From Pseudobdellovibrionaceae bacterium (GTDB taxonomy: Bacteria > Bdellovibrionota > Bdellovibrionia > Bdellovibrionales > Bdellovibrionaceae), in NCBI GenBank assembly GCA_019637955.1, contig JAHBUS010000005.1, forward strand, positions 1-64,000: 64,000 bases of DNA. The letters run 5' to 3'. The notes beneath the pieces are model-generated. The model was not told where the DNA came from. It saw only the letters and a list, made by a program, of their open reading frames with translations, and made no database searches. The first letter of the stretch is position 1, and each line of letters begins with the position of its first letter. Below are positions 15,545 to 26,027 of the stretch, in pieces. Both the position numbers and the translations under genes were made by a program.

Positions 15545-16996
15545 ATGCGTTTAATCTTATTAATGATCACGGCCCTCTTGCTCACTCGTCTCGCGCGTGC
15601 GGATCTGGCGTTTCCGCCCGACTTTGAGTTCGGCCTCGCCTCGGCGCCCGCCCACGCCGAAGATCAGCTGCACGACACCTGGGAGCTGTGGGCCGATCAA
15701 GGCCACGTCGCTGCGTTCTCGCCGAAACTCAAACCCAAAGAGCGCCTGCGATTTTGGACTCAGCCCGAAATCGAAATCGAGCTGGCCGCCAAAACCGGAA
15801 TTGGCATTTACCGCCTCGGCGTGGATTGGGGCCGTCTCGTGCCTCATCAACCCGGCACCAACAAGTGCGCCGGCGTCTGCCCGCGCGGCATTCAAGACCG
15901 CGAAGCTCTTGAGCAGTACCGAAAGATCTTAAAGCTCGCCAAAGCTAAGAATCTCAAAGTCATGCTCACGCTCTTTCACCACTCCTCGCCCAAGTGGTTT
16001 GCGCAAACCGGCGGGTGGCTCAACCCCGAGACCTCCGATTTGTTTCGCGACTTTTCTTTGGAGGTCATGAAAGAGCTCGGCGCCGACGTTGACGTCTGGA
16101 TCACTTTGAATGAGCCCACCGTTTTTGGTCTTTTGACTTACGTTGAGGGCCTGTGGCCCATGGGCACCAAGTCGTCGCCCGTGCAAATGCTGGATCTCGG
16201 CGTTTGGAGCGGCACTTACGCGCGTGCGATGAAGCTGATGGCGAAGTCTCACCGCGAGATCTTTGCAGCCGCCCGCGCGCAAGGAATCAAAACCCCGATC
16301 GGGATCGCCCATCACTTTTCGTACATCTTGAACACCGACGGCTCGCGGCCGTTTTGGGTGGGCCTGGCCGATCGTGTGTGGACGTGGAGCTTTTTGGATC
16401 AGATCCAAGATCACATGGATTTTGTCGGTATGAATTATTATGGTGCAGAGTTCCCGCGCCTCTTCACCAACTCCCCGCTCGCGAACCAAGAGTACTCAGA
16501 GGCGGGCCGCGCCGTGAATCCGCGCGGCCTTTACGACCTTCTCAAAGCGGCGCACGCCCGTTACCAAAAACCGATCTTCATCACCGAGAACGGCATTGCC
16601 GACAGCACCGATTGGCTGCGGCCTGCGTACATGACCGAGCACCTCGCGGCGGTTCATCAAGCTCTCGCCGAAAAGATCCCGGTGCAGGGTTATATTTTTT
16701 GGACCTTGTCTGACAATTGGGAATGGGCCGATGGCTACTGCCCCAAGTTTGGCTTGATGCGCGTTGAGCGCGAGCAAAACTTGGAACGCACCCCGCGCGA
16801 CTCGTACGAGCTTTATAAAAGCATCGCCACCAACCGCAGCGTCACCGATGACCAGCGCAGTCTCGCCTGGAGTTTGGTGGAGGAACATGTCGGTCAAGAC
16901 CGGCCGTTCTGCCGCGCCTCCGACGGACTGGGCTCGTTGGACGAACCCGAGCCCCGCCCGGTGCAGCCCTTCAACTGGCGCTTTGAAGCTCTTTAA
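15545..16996 (+). CDS. Glycoside hydrolase family 1 beta-glucosidase-like enzyme
   Basis: A 483-residue secreted GH1 enzyme. A hydrophobic signal (MRLILLMITALLLTRLARA) precedes the barrel. The acid/base glutamate is in WITLNEPTVFG (about 180) and the nucleophile glutamate in FITENGIAD (about 340). The family motifs FGLASAPAH near the start and IFWTLSDNWEWADGY near the end are present. GH1 enzymes cleave terminal beta-linked sugars. Export to the periplasm is unusual for the family and suggests use on external or prey-derived sugars, which is inference. It ends 4 bp into the convergent YgjP-like gene. Confidence 0.9.
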   Translation: MRLILLMITALLLTRLARADLAFPPDFEFGLASAPAHAEDQLHDTWELWADQGHVAAFSPKLKPKERLRFWTQPEIEIELAAKTGIGIYRLGVDWGRLVPHQPGTNKCAGVCPRGIQDREALEQYRKILKLAKAKNLKVMLTLFHHSSPKWFAQTGGWLNPETSDLFRDFSLEVMKELGADVDVWITLNEPTVFGLLTYVEGLWPMGTKSSPVQMLDLGVWSGTYARAMKLMAKSHREIFAAARAQGIKTPIGIAHHFSYILNTDGSRPFWVGLADRVWTWSFLDQIQDHMDFVGMNYYGAEFPRLFTNSPLANQEYSEAGRAVNPRGLYDLLKAAHARYQKPIFITENGIADSTDWLRPAYMTEHLAAVHQALAEKIPVQGYIFWTLSDNWEWADGYCPKFGLMRVEREQNLERTPRDSYELYKSIATNRSVTDDQRSLAWSLVEEHVGQDRPFCRASDGLGSLDEPEPRPVQPFNWRFEAL

Positions 16997-17763
16997 AGAA
17001 GATGCTGGTTGCTCTTGAGCCAGCGGTCCGCCTCGTCGTGCTGAGGTGCGAACTGCTCGACCAGATTCCAAAAGACCGATGAGTGGTTCATGTGGCGCAA
17101 ATGCGAGAGCTCATGCACGACGATCGCATCGATCACGTCGAGCGGCGCCCCGATGAGCTTCCAGTTCAAATTGAGGTTTTGCTTGGACGAACAAGAGCCC
17201 CAGCGTGTTTGCGCGCGCATGAGCCGCACGCGCTTGGGAAACAACTGCATCTGCGCGCCGTAGTGACGGATGCGCTCTTGAAACAGGGCTTCGGCTTCTT
17301 TTTTGCGGGCGGCTTCGATCCAGGCAAAGGCCTGCGCGCGGCGCTCACCACGGGTGGCCCACATCTTTTCGGGCCAGTACACGGTCACCGCTGACTCGCT
17401 AAAAACGACGAAGGGCTTTCCCACGAGCGTGATCGCATCCACCAAGGTGACGGCGCGGCCCAGGTGCATCCAGGACTCACCCACGACGCCCGCGCGCACG
17501 GCGGGTTTGGGGCGCTTGGCGAACTCGGCCACGTTTTTTTGGATCCACTTGGACTTGGCTTTGAGAAACTGCAGGATCTCGGCGTCGGTGACCCGCATGG
17601 CCGTGGTGATCTTGATGGGCTCTTCGGGACCCATCTGGATCGTCATCGTGCGCCGGCGGGGCTTACGATGCACAAGCACGTCGATCCCTTCGAATTGCAA
17701 TCTCGAAGGTTTGGGCTTAGCTTGCTTTTCCGATGGTGGGCGAAAAAAACCGAAAAAACTCAT
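16993..17763 (-). CDS. YgjP/SprT-like zinc metallopeptidase (DUF45)
   Basis: A 256-residue protein of the M48-like DUF45 family. The catalytic site is HELSHLRHMNH (about 215), with the downstream FAPQHDEADRWL that completes zinc binding. The preceding VRLMRAQTRWGSCSSKQNLNLNW is the hallmark of this family. I use the start at 17763 (MSFFGFF), which overlaps the divergent kinase gene by 31 bp; a longer start at 17799 is possible. The exact role of the family is poorly known. Confidence 0.85.
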   Translation of the reverse strand: MSFFGFFRPPSEKQAKPKPSRLQFEGIDVLVHRKPRRRTMTIQMGPEEPIKITTAMRVTDAEILQFLKAKSKWIQKNVAEFAKRPKPAVRAGVVGESWMHLGRAVTLVDAITLVGKPFVVFSESAVTVYWPEKMWATRGERRAQAFAWIEAARKKEAEALFQERIRHYGAQMQLFPKRVRLMRAQTRWGSCSSKQNLNLNWKLIGAPLDVIDAIVVHELSHLRHMNHSSVFWNLVEQFAPQHDEADRWLKSNQHLL

Positions 17764-18731
17764 TCTATGAATTACAACCCGATTTGGTGCTTGAGGCAAC
17801 CGAACAGAGCGGGTTTCGCACCACGGGAGAGATGACCCAGCTCAATTCGTATGAAAACCGCGTGTTCGATATCCGGCTCGAAAAGACGCCAGGAGCGCCA
17901 GAGCGGGTGATCGCCAAATTTTACCGCCCCGGACGCTGGAACGCCGACGCTCTTCTCGAAGAGCATGAGTTCTTACACGAACTCGCCGCCGAGGGCTTTG
18001 AAGTCGCCGCCCCTTACATTTTGCAAAGTGGCTCCACGCTTGGCGTTGCGGGCGATTTGTTTTTTGCGCTTTTTCCCAAAATCCAGGGCCGTATGCCCGA
18101 AGAGCTCTTGGAGCGCGACTGGAAGCAGGTCGGGCGGCTGCTCGCGCGCGTGCACAGCCTGGGCGCGCGCTCTGAGTTTAAGCACCGCCCGGTCGTGGGC
18201 GAGACGCCCTTTTCGCCGTGGGAAACGCTCGAGCTTTTAGAAAAATGGATTTCGCCCGAGATGTGGCCGCGCTATGAGGCGGCTGCCATCGAACTTTTGG
18301 ACCGCATCGATGACGAGATCGACCGCGGCGAGTACCAACGTATTCACGGCGATTGCCACCGCGGCAATTTGATTTGCTTTGATGAACGCATCAGCCTGGT
18401 GGATTTTGACGACTGCGGGATGGGTCCGGTGGTGCAAGATTTTTGGATGCTCTTTACCAGCGCAATGGGCGAAGACGAGCGCGATCTTTTGATCGAGGGC
18501 TACGAAGAGTTTCGCGAGTTTCCGCACCACCAACTGGCGTGGATTCCGCTTTTGCGCGGCCTTCGCATTTTGTCGTACTCGGGATGGATCGCGCGCCGCT
18601 GGGATGACCCGTTCTTTCCGAAAACGTTTCCGGATTTTGGCTCGTACACGATGTGGGCCGAAGAGACCGAGGCGCTTGAAAAAATCGCGTGGGGCTTAAG
18701 ACTCGCCCCACCCTCCGATGATATCAATTAA
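17733..18731 (+). CDS. srkA: SrkA/YihE-like serine/threonine kinase
   Basis: A 332-residue protein of the aminoglycoside-phosphotransferase fold, close in size to E. coli SrkA (328). Family features: QLNSYENRVFDI (nucleotide loop, about 30-42), VIAKFYRPGRW with the ATP-binding lysine, HGDCHRGNLICF with the catalytic aspartate (about 205), and LVDFDDCGMGP with the metal-binding aspartate. SrkA helps cells survive stress by acting against programmed death pathways. The start is uncertain: ATG at 17733 overlaps the divergent peptidase gene. No operon partner is seen. Confidence 0.88.
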   Translation: MVGEKNRKNSFYELQPDLVLEATEQSGFRTTGEMTQLNSYENRVFDIRLEKTPGAPERVIAKFYRPGRWNADALLEEHEFLHELAAEGFEVAAPYILQSGSTLGVAGDLFFALFPKIQGRMPEELLERDWKQVGRLLARVHSLGARSEFKHRPVVGETPFSPWETLELLEKWISPEMWPRYEAAAIELLDRIDDEIDRGEYQRIHGDCHRGNLICFDERISLVDFDDCGMGPVVQDFWMLFTSAMGEDERDLLIEGYEEFREFPHHQLAWIPLLRGLRILSYSGWIARRWDDPFFPKTFPDFGSYTMWAEETEALEKIAWGLRLAPPSDDIN

Positions 18732-19646
18732 CTAGTGGCGTCCGCGCTCGGCGCGCGGATCGGGATTGTTTTTCTTAAATCCCCCGTGGCGTGTGAACTT
18801 GAGCACGCCCTCGAGCTCCCCCTTGGGTTGACGCTTGAGGCGCGCCGGCACTTCGTCCACGCCGCCCCAGCTCACGGCATAGCCGCCGTCCACCGCGAGC
18901 AGTGCGCCCGTGATGTAGCTCGCCAAGTCCGAAGCCAAGAACGCGATCGCGTTGGCGATCTCCTCCACCGTCCCTCGTCGCTGCATGGGAATGTCCTCGG
19001 TCATGGTTTTTTCTTCGTTCTTGGTGATCGCCGAGCGTCCCGCGTGCGTGAGTGCGGTGTCGGTCACACCCGGCAGCACGGCATTCACGCGAATGCCGTG
19101 CACGGCTTGCTCCACCGCGAGGCCCTGCACGAACGCGTTCACGAAGCCTTTGGTGCCGCCGTACACGACATCACCCGGTTGACCTTTGAGCCCCGCGACC
19201 GAGCCGGTGGCCACAATGCAGCCGTGCGTTTTTTTAAGTGCGGGCAATGCCTCGCGCATGATGAAGAACGTCGTAAACACGTTCGCGTGCATCGTGCGCA
19301 AAAACTCATCGTCACCGATGGTCTCGGCCGCATCGGCGCAAAGGGTGACGCCGGCATTGCTCACCAAAATATCGAGACGGCCAAAGGTGTTTACGGCGTG
19401 CGCGATGCAGGCCTTGGCCTGAAACGGATCCGACAGATCACCCTCGAAAAAATCGGCTTTGCCCCGGCGGCGTTTGATCGCCTGCGCCACCTCGTCGACG
19501 GGATCACCCGGAAGCCCCGCGCACAGGACACGCGCGCCCAAACTCGCCAGTTTGTGCGCCGCCGCTTCGCCGATGCCGGTGCCCGCGCCCGTCACGATCG
19601 CCACTTTTCCTTCAAGACCAAATTCAGATTTTTTCCGAGTCGCCAT
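18732..19646 (-). CDS. Short-chain dehydrogenase/reductase (SDR)
   Basis: A 304-residue classical SDR. The NAD(P) loop is VTGAGTGIGEAAAHKL (about 18-33), the structural motif is VSNAGVTL, the serine is in VATGSVAGLKG and the catalytic YXXXK is YGGTKGF. The PG motif and VDGGYAVSWGG near the end are typical. The substrate cannot be told from sequence; the family covers sugar, fatty acyl and steroid-like alcohols. The C-terminal 40 residues (VPARLKRQPKGELEG) are an extension beyond the usual 250-residue length. It ends 1 bp after the stop of the SrkA-like gene in convergent orientation. Confidence 0.9.
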   Translation of the reverse strand: MATRKKSEFGLEGKVAIVTGAGTGIGEAAAHKLASLGARVLCAGLPGDPVDEVAQAIKRRRGKADFFEGDLSDPFQAKACIAHAVNTFGRLDILVSNAGVTLCADAAETIGDDEFLRTMHANVFTTFFIMREALPALKKTHGCIVATGSVAGLKGQPGDVVYGGTKGFVNAFVQGLAVEQAVHGIRVNAVLPGVTDTALTHAGRSAITKNEEKTMTEDIPMQRRGTVEEIANAIAFLASDLASYITGALLAVDGGYAVSWGGVDEVPARLKRQPKGELEGVLKFTRHGGFKKNNPDPRAERGRH

Positions 19647-19802
19647 TGAGTGTCTCCTTCACTGCAAATTCACAAATCCGTTGTCGTCGAATCGTGCCGA
19701 CAAATCAGGTCATGTTTTGTGGACAAACCTGTGGAGAGTTGGCGACGAAATCTCGTTGCCACCAGAAAGGCTTTGCGAGACCCTCAAAATTCGGAGGTGG
19801 AG

Positions 19803-20531
19803 ATGGCCAGCGTTCTTTACTTCGGTCTTGACGACCGAATTCCCAAGATGATGGATCAGTTTTTTCAGGACCGCCTCAAAGAAACCGGCGAATCGAACTC
19901 CATCATTCACGTCAAAGACGATCAAAAATTTGGCGAGATGCTCGTGGGCATGGCCTTCGACGTGATTTTTTGCGAAGCGGGCGTGCTGCCGCTCCCCGCG
20001 TTTGAATGGATCGTCGCTTTCAAAAAAGGGAAGTCGCGTCTCACCTCGCCGATGATTTTGGTCGGCACCGACAGTGACACCGTGAAAACCATGAAGTCGA
20101 TCGAGGCCGGCTGGACCGATTACATCATCATGCCCCCCGACAAACCTCTGTTGATCGAAAAAATCTGGCTGCACGCTTCCGGTCAGCGCAACTCCGACAT
20201 CCGTCAGGTGTACTCCATGCGCATGGGCGCGCCCGCCGATATGGCCAAATCGGCCGTACTCGAGGAGCTCAGCGAGTTCGATTGCAAGCTGCGCTCACGC
20301 AACCCGGTGACGCTCAATGACGTCATGGTTCTTTACTCCAACGCGTTTTCGACCGACGAGAAGATCATCGGGCACGTGATCGGCCGCTGCTACAAGTCCG
20401 AGCCGCCGCCCTCGAATGACGACCCCTATTACACCCACTCGTTCTATTTTGTGGGGATCTCTCCCGAGGTTTTGACCAACATTCGCAATGCGCTTCGCAA
20501 ACAATTTGTCTCCGTGAAAGCCAAGACGTAG
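19803..20531 (+). CDS. Receiver-like protein with possible PilZ-like C-terminus
   Basis: A 242-residue protein. Residues 1-130 resemble a response-regulator receiver domain: a hydrophobic strand then DVIFCEAG at the phosphoacceptor position, SPMILVGTDSD, then SIEAGWTDYIIMPPDKPLL. The expected lysine-proline is KP here, while the acceptor aspartate is not in the usual place, so it may not be phosphorylated. Residues 150-242 (SRNPVTLNDVMVLYS to FYFVGISPEVLTNIRNALRK) may be a degenerate PilZ domain. GGAGGTGGAG precedes the ATG at 19803. It is the last gene before the SRP RNA. Confidence 0.65.
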   Translation: MASVLYFGLDDRIPKMMDQFFQDRLKETGESNSIIHVKDDQKFGEMLVGMAFDVIFCEAGVLPLPAFEWIVAFKKGKSRLTSPMILVGTDSDTVKTMKSIEAGWTDYIIMPPDKPLLIEKIWLHASGQRNSDIRQVYSMRMGAPADMAKSAVLEELSEFDCKLRSRNPVTLNDVMVLYSNAFSTDEKIIGHVIGRCYKSEPPPSNDDPYYTHSFYFVGISPEVLTNIRNALRKQFVSVKAKT

Positions 20532-20604
20532 CTGGGACTTGATGCGGGCAGTGACGCGTAAAGTTATGGGTCGGAAAGCCCGGCGACTTCGATTAGACCT
20601 GGCT

Positions 20605-20702
20605 CCGGCCGGGTCCCTCCAATTGCGTTTTTGACGAATCCCGCTAGGCCCGGAAGGGAGCAACGGTACTCGAGGACCTTTGTGAGAGGGTCGCCCGGCC
20701 AC
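20605..20702 (+). ncRNA. ffs: Small bacterial SRP RNA (4.5S)
   Basis: The conserved S-domain loop AGGCCCGGAAGGGAGCAACGG lies at 20646-20666. The flanks close as a stem (GGCCGGGtcCCTC with GAGGGtcgCCCGGCC). The RNA works with Ffh in targeting proteins to the inner membrane. Its position directly before dnaX is the usual one in many bacteria. The exact ends are estimated from the stem. Confidence 0.88.
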
Positions 20703-20724
20703 TTTCTTTGAGGGGTTCAGTTCA

Positions 20725-22397
<1,673 letters not shown>

Positions 22398-22401
<4 letters not shown>

Positions 22402-22721
22402 AAGGCATGGCCGGCGGCATGGCTCAGCTCTTGAGACAAGCCAATCAAATGCAATCCAAAATGAAAAAGGTCCAAGAAGAACTCGCGGCCAAGACTTACG
22501 ATGGCACGGCGGGCGGCGGAGCGGTGAAAGTCACCGTCAACGGCGACCACTACGTGAAATCGGTTGTCGTCAGCGCCGACCTGATGAAATCAGGCGACGT
22601 CGAGATGCTTCAAGATCTGATCCTGGCTGCCACGAATGACGCCGTTAAAATGGCCCGCGACACGTCGGCCAAAGAGATGGAAAAAGTCACCGGCGGCATG
22701 AACATCCCGGGCATGTTCTAA
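22398..22721 (+). CDS. ebfC: YbaB/EbfC nucleoid-associated protein
   Basis: A 107-residue member of the YbaB/EbfC family: MAQLLRQANQMQSKMKKVQE for the N-terminal coiled helix, GGGAVKVTVNGDHYVKSVVV for the sheet, and a C-terminal helix. These proteins form dimers that bind DNA in a tweezer shape. It is translationally coupled to dnaX and lies 2 bp from recR, the standard dnaX-ebfC-recR order. Confidence 0.95.
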
Positions 22722-22722
22722 A

Positions 22723-23337
22723 ATGCTCGACATTGCGGCTCTCGAGAAATTGGTGCACGAGCTCTCGCGTCTGCCGGGCATTGGCCCGAAGACCGCGCAG
22801 CGTTTGGCGTACCACATTTTGCGTGCGCCTCAAGAGTACTCGGTCCGTTTGGGCGAGGCTCTGGAGCGTGTGCGCGCCGAGGTCCACACCTGTCCGTCTT
22901 GCTACAACTACACGGACAGCGACATTTGCCGTTATTGCAAAGATCCTCACCGCGCCGATGAGTCGATCTGCGTGGTCGAGGAGCCTTCGGACATCATGCG
23001 CATCGAATCTTCGGGCGCCTTCCGGGGCCGTTACCACGTTCTTCACGGCACGATCTCGCCGCTTGAAGGCATCGGCCCGCAAGATTTGCGCATCCAAGAG
23101 CTGATCCAAAAAGTGAACGCCGGCTTGGCGGGCGATCGCCCTCAAGTGCGTGAAATCATTTTGGCTTTGGACGCTGACCTTGAAGGCGACACCACGGTTT
23201 TGTACCTCGCCAAGGCTCTGCAAAATAAGAATTTGCGCTTGAGCCGAATCGCCCACGGCGTTCCGATCGGCGGCGATATCGAGTACGTCGACGAGCGCAC
23301 AATGTCTCGCGCTCTCGAAAACCGTGTTGAGGTCTGA
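22723..23337 (+). CDS. recR: Recombination protein RecR
   Basis: A 204-residue RecR of normal length. It has the N-terminal helix-hairpin-helix (LPGIGPKTAQRLAYHIL), the C4 zinc finger (CPSCYNYTDSDICRYC), the Toprim domain (ICVVEEPSDIMRIE) and the C-terminal Walker-B-like part. With RecF and RecO it helps load RecA at gaps. It directly follows ebfC in an operon. Confidence 0.96.
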   Translation: MLDIAALEKLVHELSRLPGIGPKTAQRLAYHILRAPQEYSVRLGEALERVRAEVHTCPSCYNYTDSDICRYCKDPHRADESICVVEEPSDIMRIESSGAFRGRYHVLHGTISPLEGIGPQDLRIQELIQKVNAGLAGDRPQVREIILALDADLEGDTTVLYLAKALQNKNLRLSRIAHGVPIGGDIEYVDERTMSRALENRVEV

Positions 23338-23364
23338 GCAAAACCCACCTAGAATTGAGCTCAC

Positions 23365-23958
23365 ATGTCGTTCTTCAATCACAACGCCAAAGAAATTCAC
23401 TGCAAGATCGTTTACTACGGCCCCTCGTTGGGCGGTAAAACGACCAATTTGCAGTGGGTCTACCAGCAGACCGTGGCCGAGCAAAAATCCAAGCTCGTCG
23501 CTTTGAACACCGACATCGAGCGCACGCTGTTCTTTGATTTCTTGCCTTTGAACATCGGCGAGATCCGCGGCTACAAAACCCGCTTTCACTTGTACACGGT
23601 TCCCGGCCAAGTCGTTTACGATGCGTCTCGCAAGCTGATCCTCAAGGGCTTGGACGGCGTGGTTTTCGTTGCCGATTCGCAAGAAGAGCGCATGGAAGAG
23701 AATCTCGAATCTTTGCGCAATCTGGAGCGCAATCTCGAGGCTCAGGGCTACGATATCAAAGAAGTGCCTTTGGTCATGCAGTACAACAAGCGTGATCTGC
23801 CCAATGCGGCTTCCCTCAAGGATCTCCGCTCGCAGTTAAACCTCTATAACATCCCTGATTTCGAGGCCACGGCCGCCGAGGGCAAGGGCGTGATGGAGAG
23901 CCTGAAAACCGTTTCAAAGTCCATTCTGCATGTGCTAAAGGGTGGCTCGACGATCTAA
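23365..23958 (+). CDS. mglA: MglA-type Ras-like GTPase
   Basis: A 197-residue small GTPase of the bacterial MglA family: P-loop GPSLGGKTTNLQWVY (about 19-33), switch regions with NTDIERTLFFDF and TVPGQVVYDASRK, and base-recognition YNKRDLPN. MglA controls cell polarity in myxobacteria, and in Bdellovibrio bacteriovorus it affects predation. It starts 28 bp after recR and probably shares its transcript. I see no MglB or Rom gene in the window. Confidence 0.93.
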   Translation: MSFFNHNAKEIHCKIVYYGPSLGGKTTNLQWVYQQTVAEQKSKLVALNTDIERTLFFDFLPLNIGEIRGYKTRFHLYTVPGQVVYDASRKLILKGLDGVVFVADSQEERMEENLESLRNLERNLEAQGYDIKEVPLVMQYNKRDLPNAASLKDLRSQLNLYNIPDFEATAAEGKGVMESLKTVSKSILHVLKGGSTI

Positions 23959-23976
23959 CGGTCGTAAGGAGCCCCT

Positions 23977-24951
23977 GTGAGCTATGATCTCGCCGCCGAC
24001 ATTCAAAAGCTGAAAGCCGAGAAAAACGCGGTCATTCTGGCGCATTTCTACGAAGACGGCGAGATCCAAGACATCGCCGATCACGTGGGCGACTCCTTCT
24101 TTTTGGCGAAGATGGGCCAAAAATCCAACGCCGATGTGATCTTGCTCGCGGGCGTGGTGTTCATGGCCGAAAGCGTGAAGATCCTCAATCCCACTAAAAA
24201 AGTTTTGGTTCCCGATCTCGAAGCCAGCTGCTCGCTCGTGAAGGGCGCGCCGTATGAGGAGTACAAAGCTTGGCGCGAAAAGCATCCCGATGGCATCGCG
24301 GTCACCTACATCAACTCGAGCGCCGAAGTGAAAGCCATTTCGGACGTGATCGTGACCTCGTCGAATGCCGAGCAGATCATCAACGCGATTCCCAAAGACC
24401 GCCCGATTCTGTTTGGTCCTGATGCAAACTTAGGGCGCTACCTCGCGCGTGAACTCAAGCGCGACATGATCTTGTGGCCCGGCTCGTGCGAAGTGCACAT
24501 GCTTTTTTCGGCCCGCCGCCTGCACGAACTGATTCAAAAACATCCCGACGCGGTCGTGATCGCGCACCCCGAGTGCGACGAAAACGTTTTGCAGTATGCG
24601 ACCGTCATCGGCTCAACGTCGCGCCTTTTGGATGAGGTGAAAAACAACCCCGCCAAAAAATTCATCGTGGCGACGGAGACCGGGATTTTCCATCAAATGA
24701 AAAAGGTGCGCCCCGAGGCCGAGATCATTCAAGCGCCTTCGGAAGACGAAACCTGCGAGTGCAACAACTGCCCGTACATGAAACTCAACTCGCTTCAAAA
24801 AATCAAACTCGCGCTGCAAACGCTGAAGCCCGAGGTCACGCTCTCCGATGCCCTTCGCAAAAAAGCGCAGGTGTCTTTGGACCGCATGATGGATATCACC
24901 TCGAACCAACCCGTGACTTGGCCCGGCCGCTTCGTCGCTCCCGAGTTATGA
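23977..24951 (+). CDS. nadA: Quinolinate synthase
   Basis: A 324-residue NadA starting at GTG behind AAGGAG. It has the three cysteines that hold the 4Fe-4S cluster (near SCSLVKGA, GSCEVH and CECNNCPYMKL), the motif YINSSAEVKAISDVIVTSSNA and TETGIFHQM. It condenses iminoaspartate with dihydroxyacetone phosphate to make quinolinate for NAD. No nadB is seen nearby. It overlaps the next gene by 4 bp. Confidence 0.96.
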   Translation: MSYDLAADIQKLKAEKNAVILAHFYEDGEIQDIADHVGDSFFLAKMGQKSNADVILLAGVVFMAESVKILNPTKKVLVPDLEASCSLVKGAPYEEYKAWREKHPDGIAVTYINSSAEVKAISDVIVTSSNAEQIINAIPKDRPILFGPDANLGRYLARELKRDMILWPGSCEVHMLFSARRLHELIQKHPDAVVIAHPECDENVLQYATVIGSTSRLLDEVKNNPAKKFIVATETGIFHQMKKVRPEAEIIQAPSEDETCECNNCPYMKLNSLQKIKLALQTLKPEVTLSDALRKKAQVSLDRMMDITSNQPVTWPGRFVAPEL

Positions 24952-25499
24952 TTTTCACGGCCGCCGAGCTCGACGACATGGCGATTCTGCTCGGCGTGCA
25001 AAAGCTCGAACTGTTCGTCAAATCCGAGTGGGGCGCGCAGGCACTGAATCACTCATCGCTGATCAAACTCGATCTCGGCGAACGCACCTACAAAAAGTTT
25101 GAAACCACCGACGCCTCCATTTCACATGCCGAGGGTTTGGGCGGGTACGCTTTGATTCACTACGCCGAGGGCGAAGATTTGCGCCTCGGCTTCGATATCG
25201 AAATTGCCGCGCGCGTGAGGCCCGAAGTCGCGGCCCGCATCTGCGAACACGACAACGAATTCAAAGCGGCGCCTTCTCCGGCCGCGCTCTGGTCGGCCAA
25301 AGAAGCCGGCTTTAAATGTTTCAAAGGGCCCGATCAACCGCCCGTGATTCCGTACCTTGTCGTGCACTCCTGGAAGCGAAAATCTCAGTATGAGACATTC
25401 GAGATCTCTCATCGGCAAACGGAGACAGGACTTAAGGCCTGGGGGTTGACATTCCAAAAAGATGTCTACCAGTTCGCCATTGCACGCCGATCCCCGTAA
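24948..25499 (+). CDS. Phosphopantetheinyl transferase-like protein
   Basis: A 183-residue protein starting at the ATG overlapping the nadA stop. It carries a short 4'-phosphopantetheinyl transferase signature: GFDIEIAARVRPEV (about 84-97) and ALWSAKEAGFKCFKG (about 120-134), the metal- and CoA-binding motifs of the superfamily. It may activate an acyl carrier protein. The pattern is similar to AcpS/Sfp-type enzymes, but the length and the rest of the sequence are diverged, so the carrier protein is unknown. Confidence 0.7.
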   Translation: MIFTAAELDDMAILLGVQKLELFVKSEWGAQALNHSSLIKLDLGERTYKKFETTDASISHAEGLGGYALIHYAEGEDLRLGFDIEIAARVRPEVAARICEHDNEFKAAPSPAALWSAKEAGFKCFKGPDQPPVIPYLVVHSWKRKSQYETFEISHRQTETGLKAWGLTFQKDVYQFAIARRSP

Positions 25500-25592
25500 T
25501 TTTCAAGATCAAGGTCCAGTTGGGACTTAACTTTGGTCGAGTTCCGCCGATCAGTTCAGTAAGAGAATTGGCTCTTCAGTCTGTGAGAAACG

Positions 25593-25994
25593 GTGAATGA
25601 TATGGCAAAACCAGCAAAGGCGAGCCGGGCGGCTCCCCGAAAAGAGCTGACACCCCTGAATGTAAGTTCCGTGTCGTCTCTTGAAAACTTGGCCAAGATC
25701 GCCCGAGGCGGCGAAGTGATCGAAGCTTCCATTAGCGGAATTCTGCTGATGGTGCGGCGAGAGGATTTGGTTCCCACCGCGCTTCGAAAAAACCTGAATA
25801 TCGATGCTCTCGTGGGCGACAAAATTTTGATCCACTTACCGGATCTGAATTTAGAGATCGCGGGCAAAGTGGCGCGCACTCGCTTCATGGGTAAAGAAGG
25901 TTTTGAAATCGGCATCGACTACAGCGACGACGCCCCCGAATACTGGCGCGAATGCCTGGTCGATCTGCTCCCCGCCCCCGGCGAATTCGAATAA
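25593..25994 (+). CDS. PilZ-like domain protein
   Basis: A 133-residue protein with a short polar leader (about 1-40) and a PilZ-like beta-barrel domain: VIEASISGILLMVRRED, GDKILIHLPDLNLEIAGKVA, RTRFMGKEGFEIGIDY. The usual RXXXR arm that binds cyclic-di-GMP is not evident, so binding is doubtful. The start is uncertain between GTG 25593 and ATG 25602. Bdellovibrio relatives have many PilZ proteins. A palindromic repeat follows at once. Confidence 0.65.
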   Translation: MNDMAKPAKASRAAPRKELTPLNVSSVSSLENLAKIARGGEVIEASISGILLMVRREDLVPTALRKNLNIDALVGDKILIHLPDLNLEIAGKVARTRFMGKEGFEIGIDYSDDAPEYWRECLVDLLPAPGEFE

Positions 25995-26014
25995 AAGGTG
26001 CCTGGCACCTTTTA
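25992..26014. repeat. Palindromic repeat GGTGCC-t-GGCACC, copy 1
   Basis: TAAAAGGTGCC and GGCACCTTTTA are a perfect 11-bp inverted repeat with a 1-nt centre, located between two convergent genes. A second copy of its core occurs at 28757-28773. With its T-rich end it may serve as a terminator. Confidence 0.75.
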
Positions 26015-26027
26015 GGGGAACGGCGTG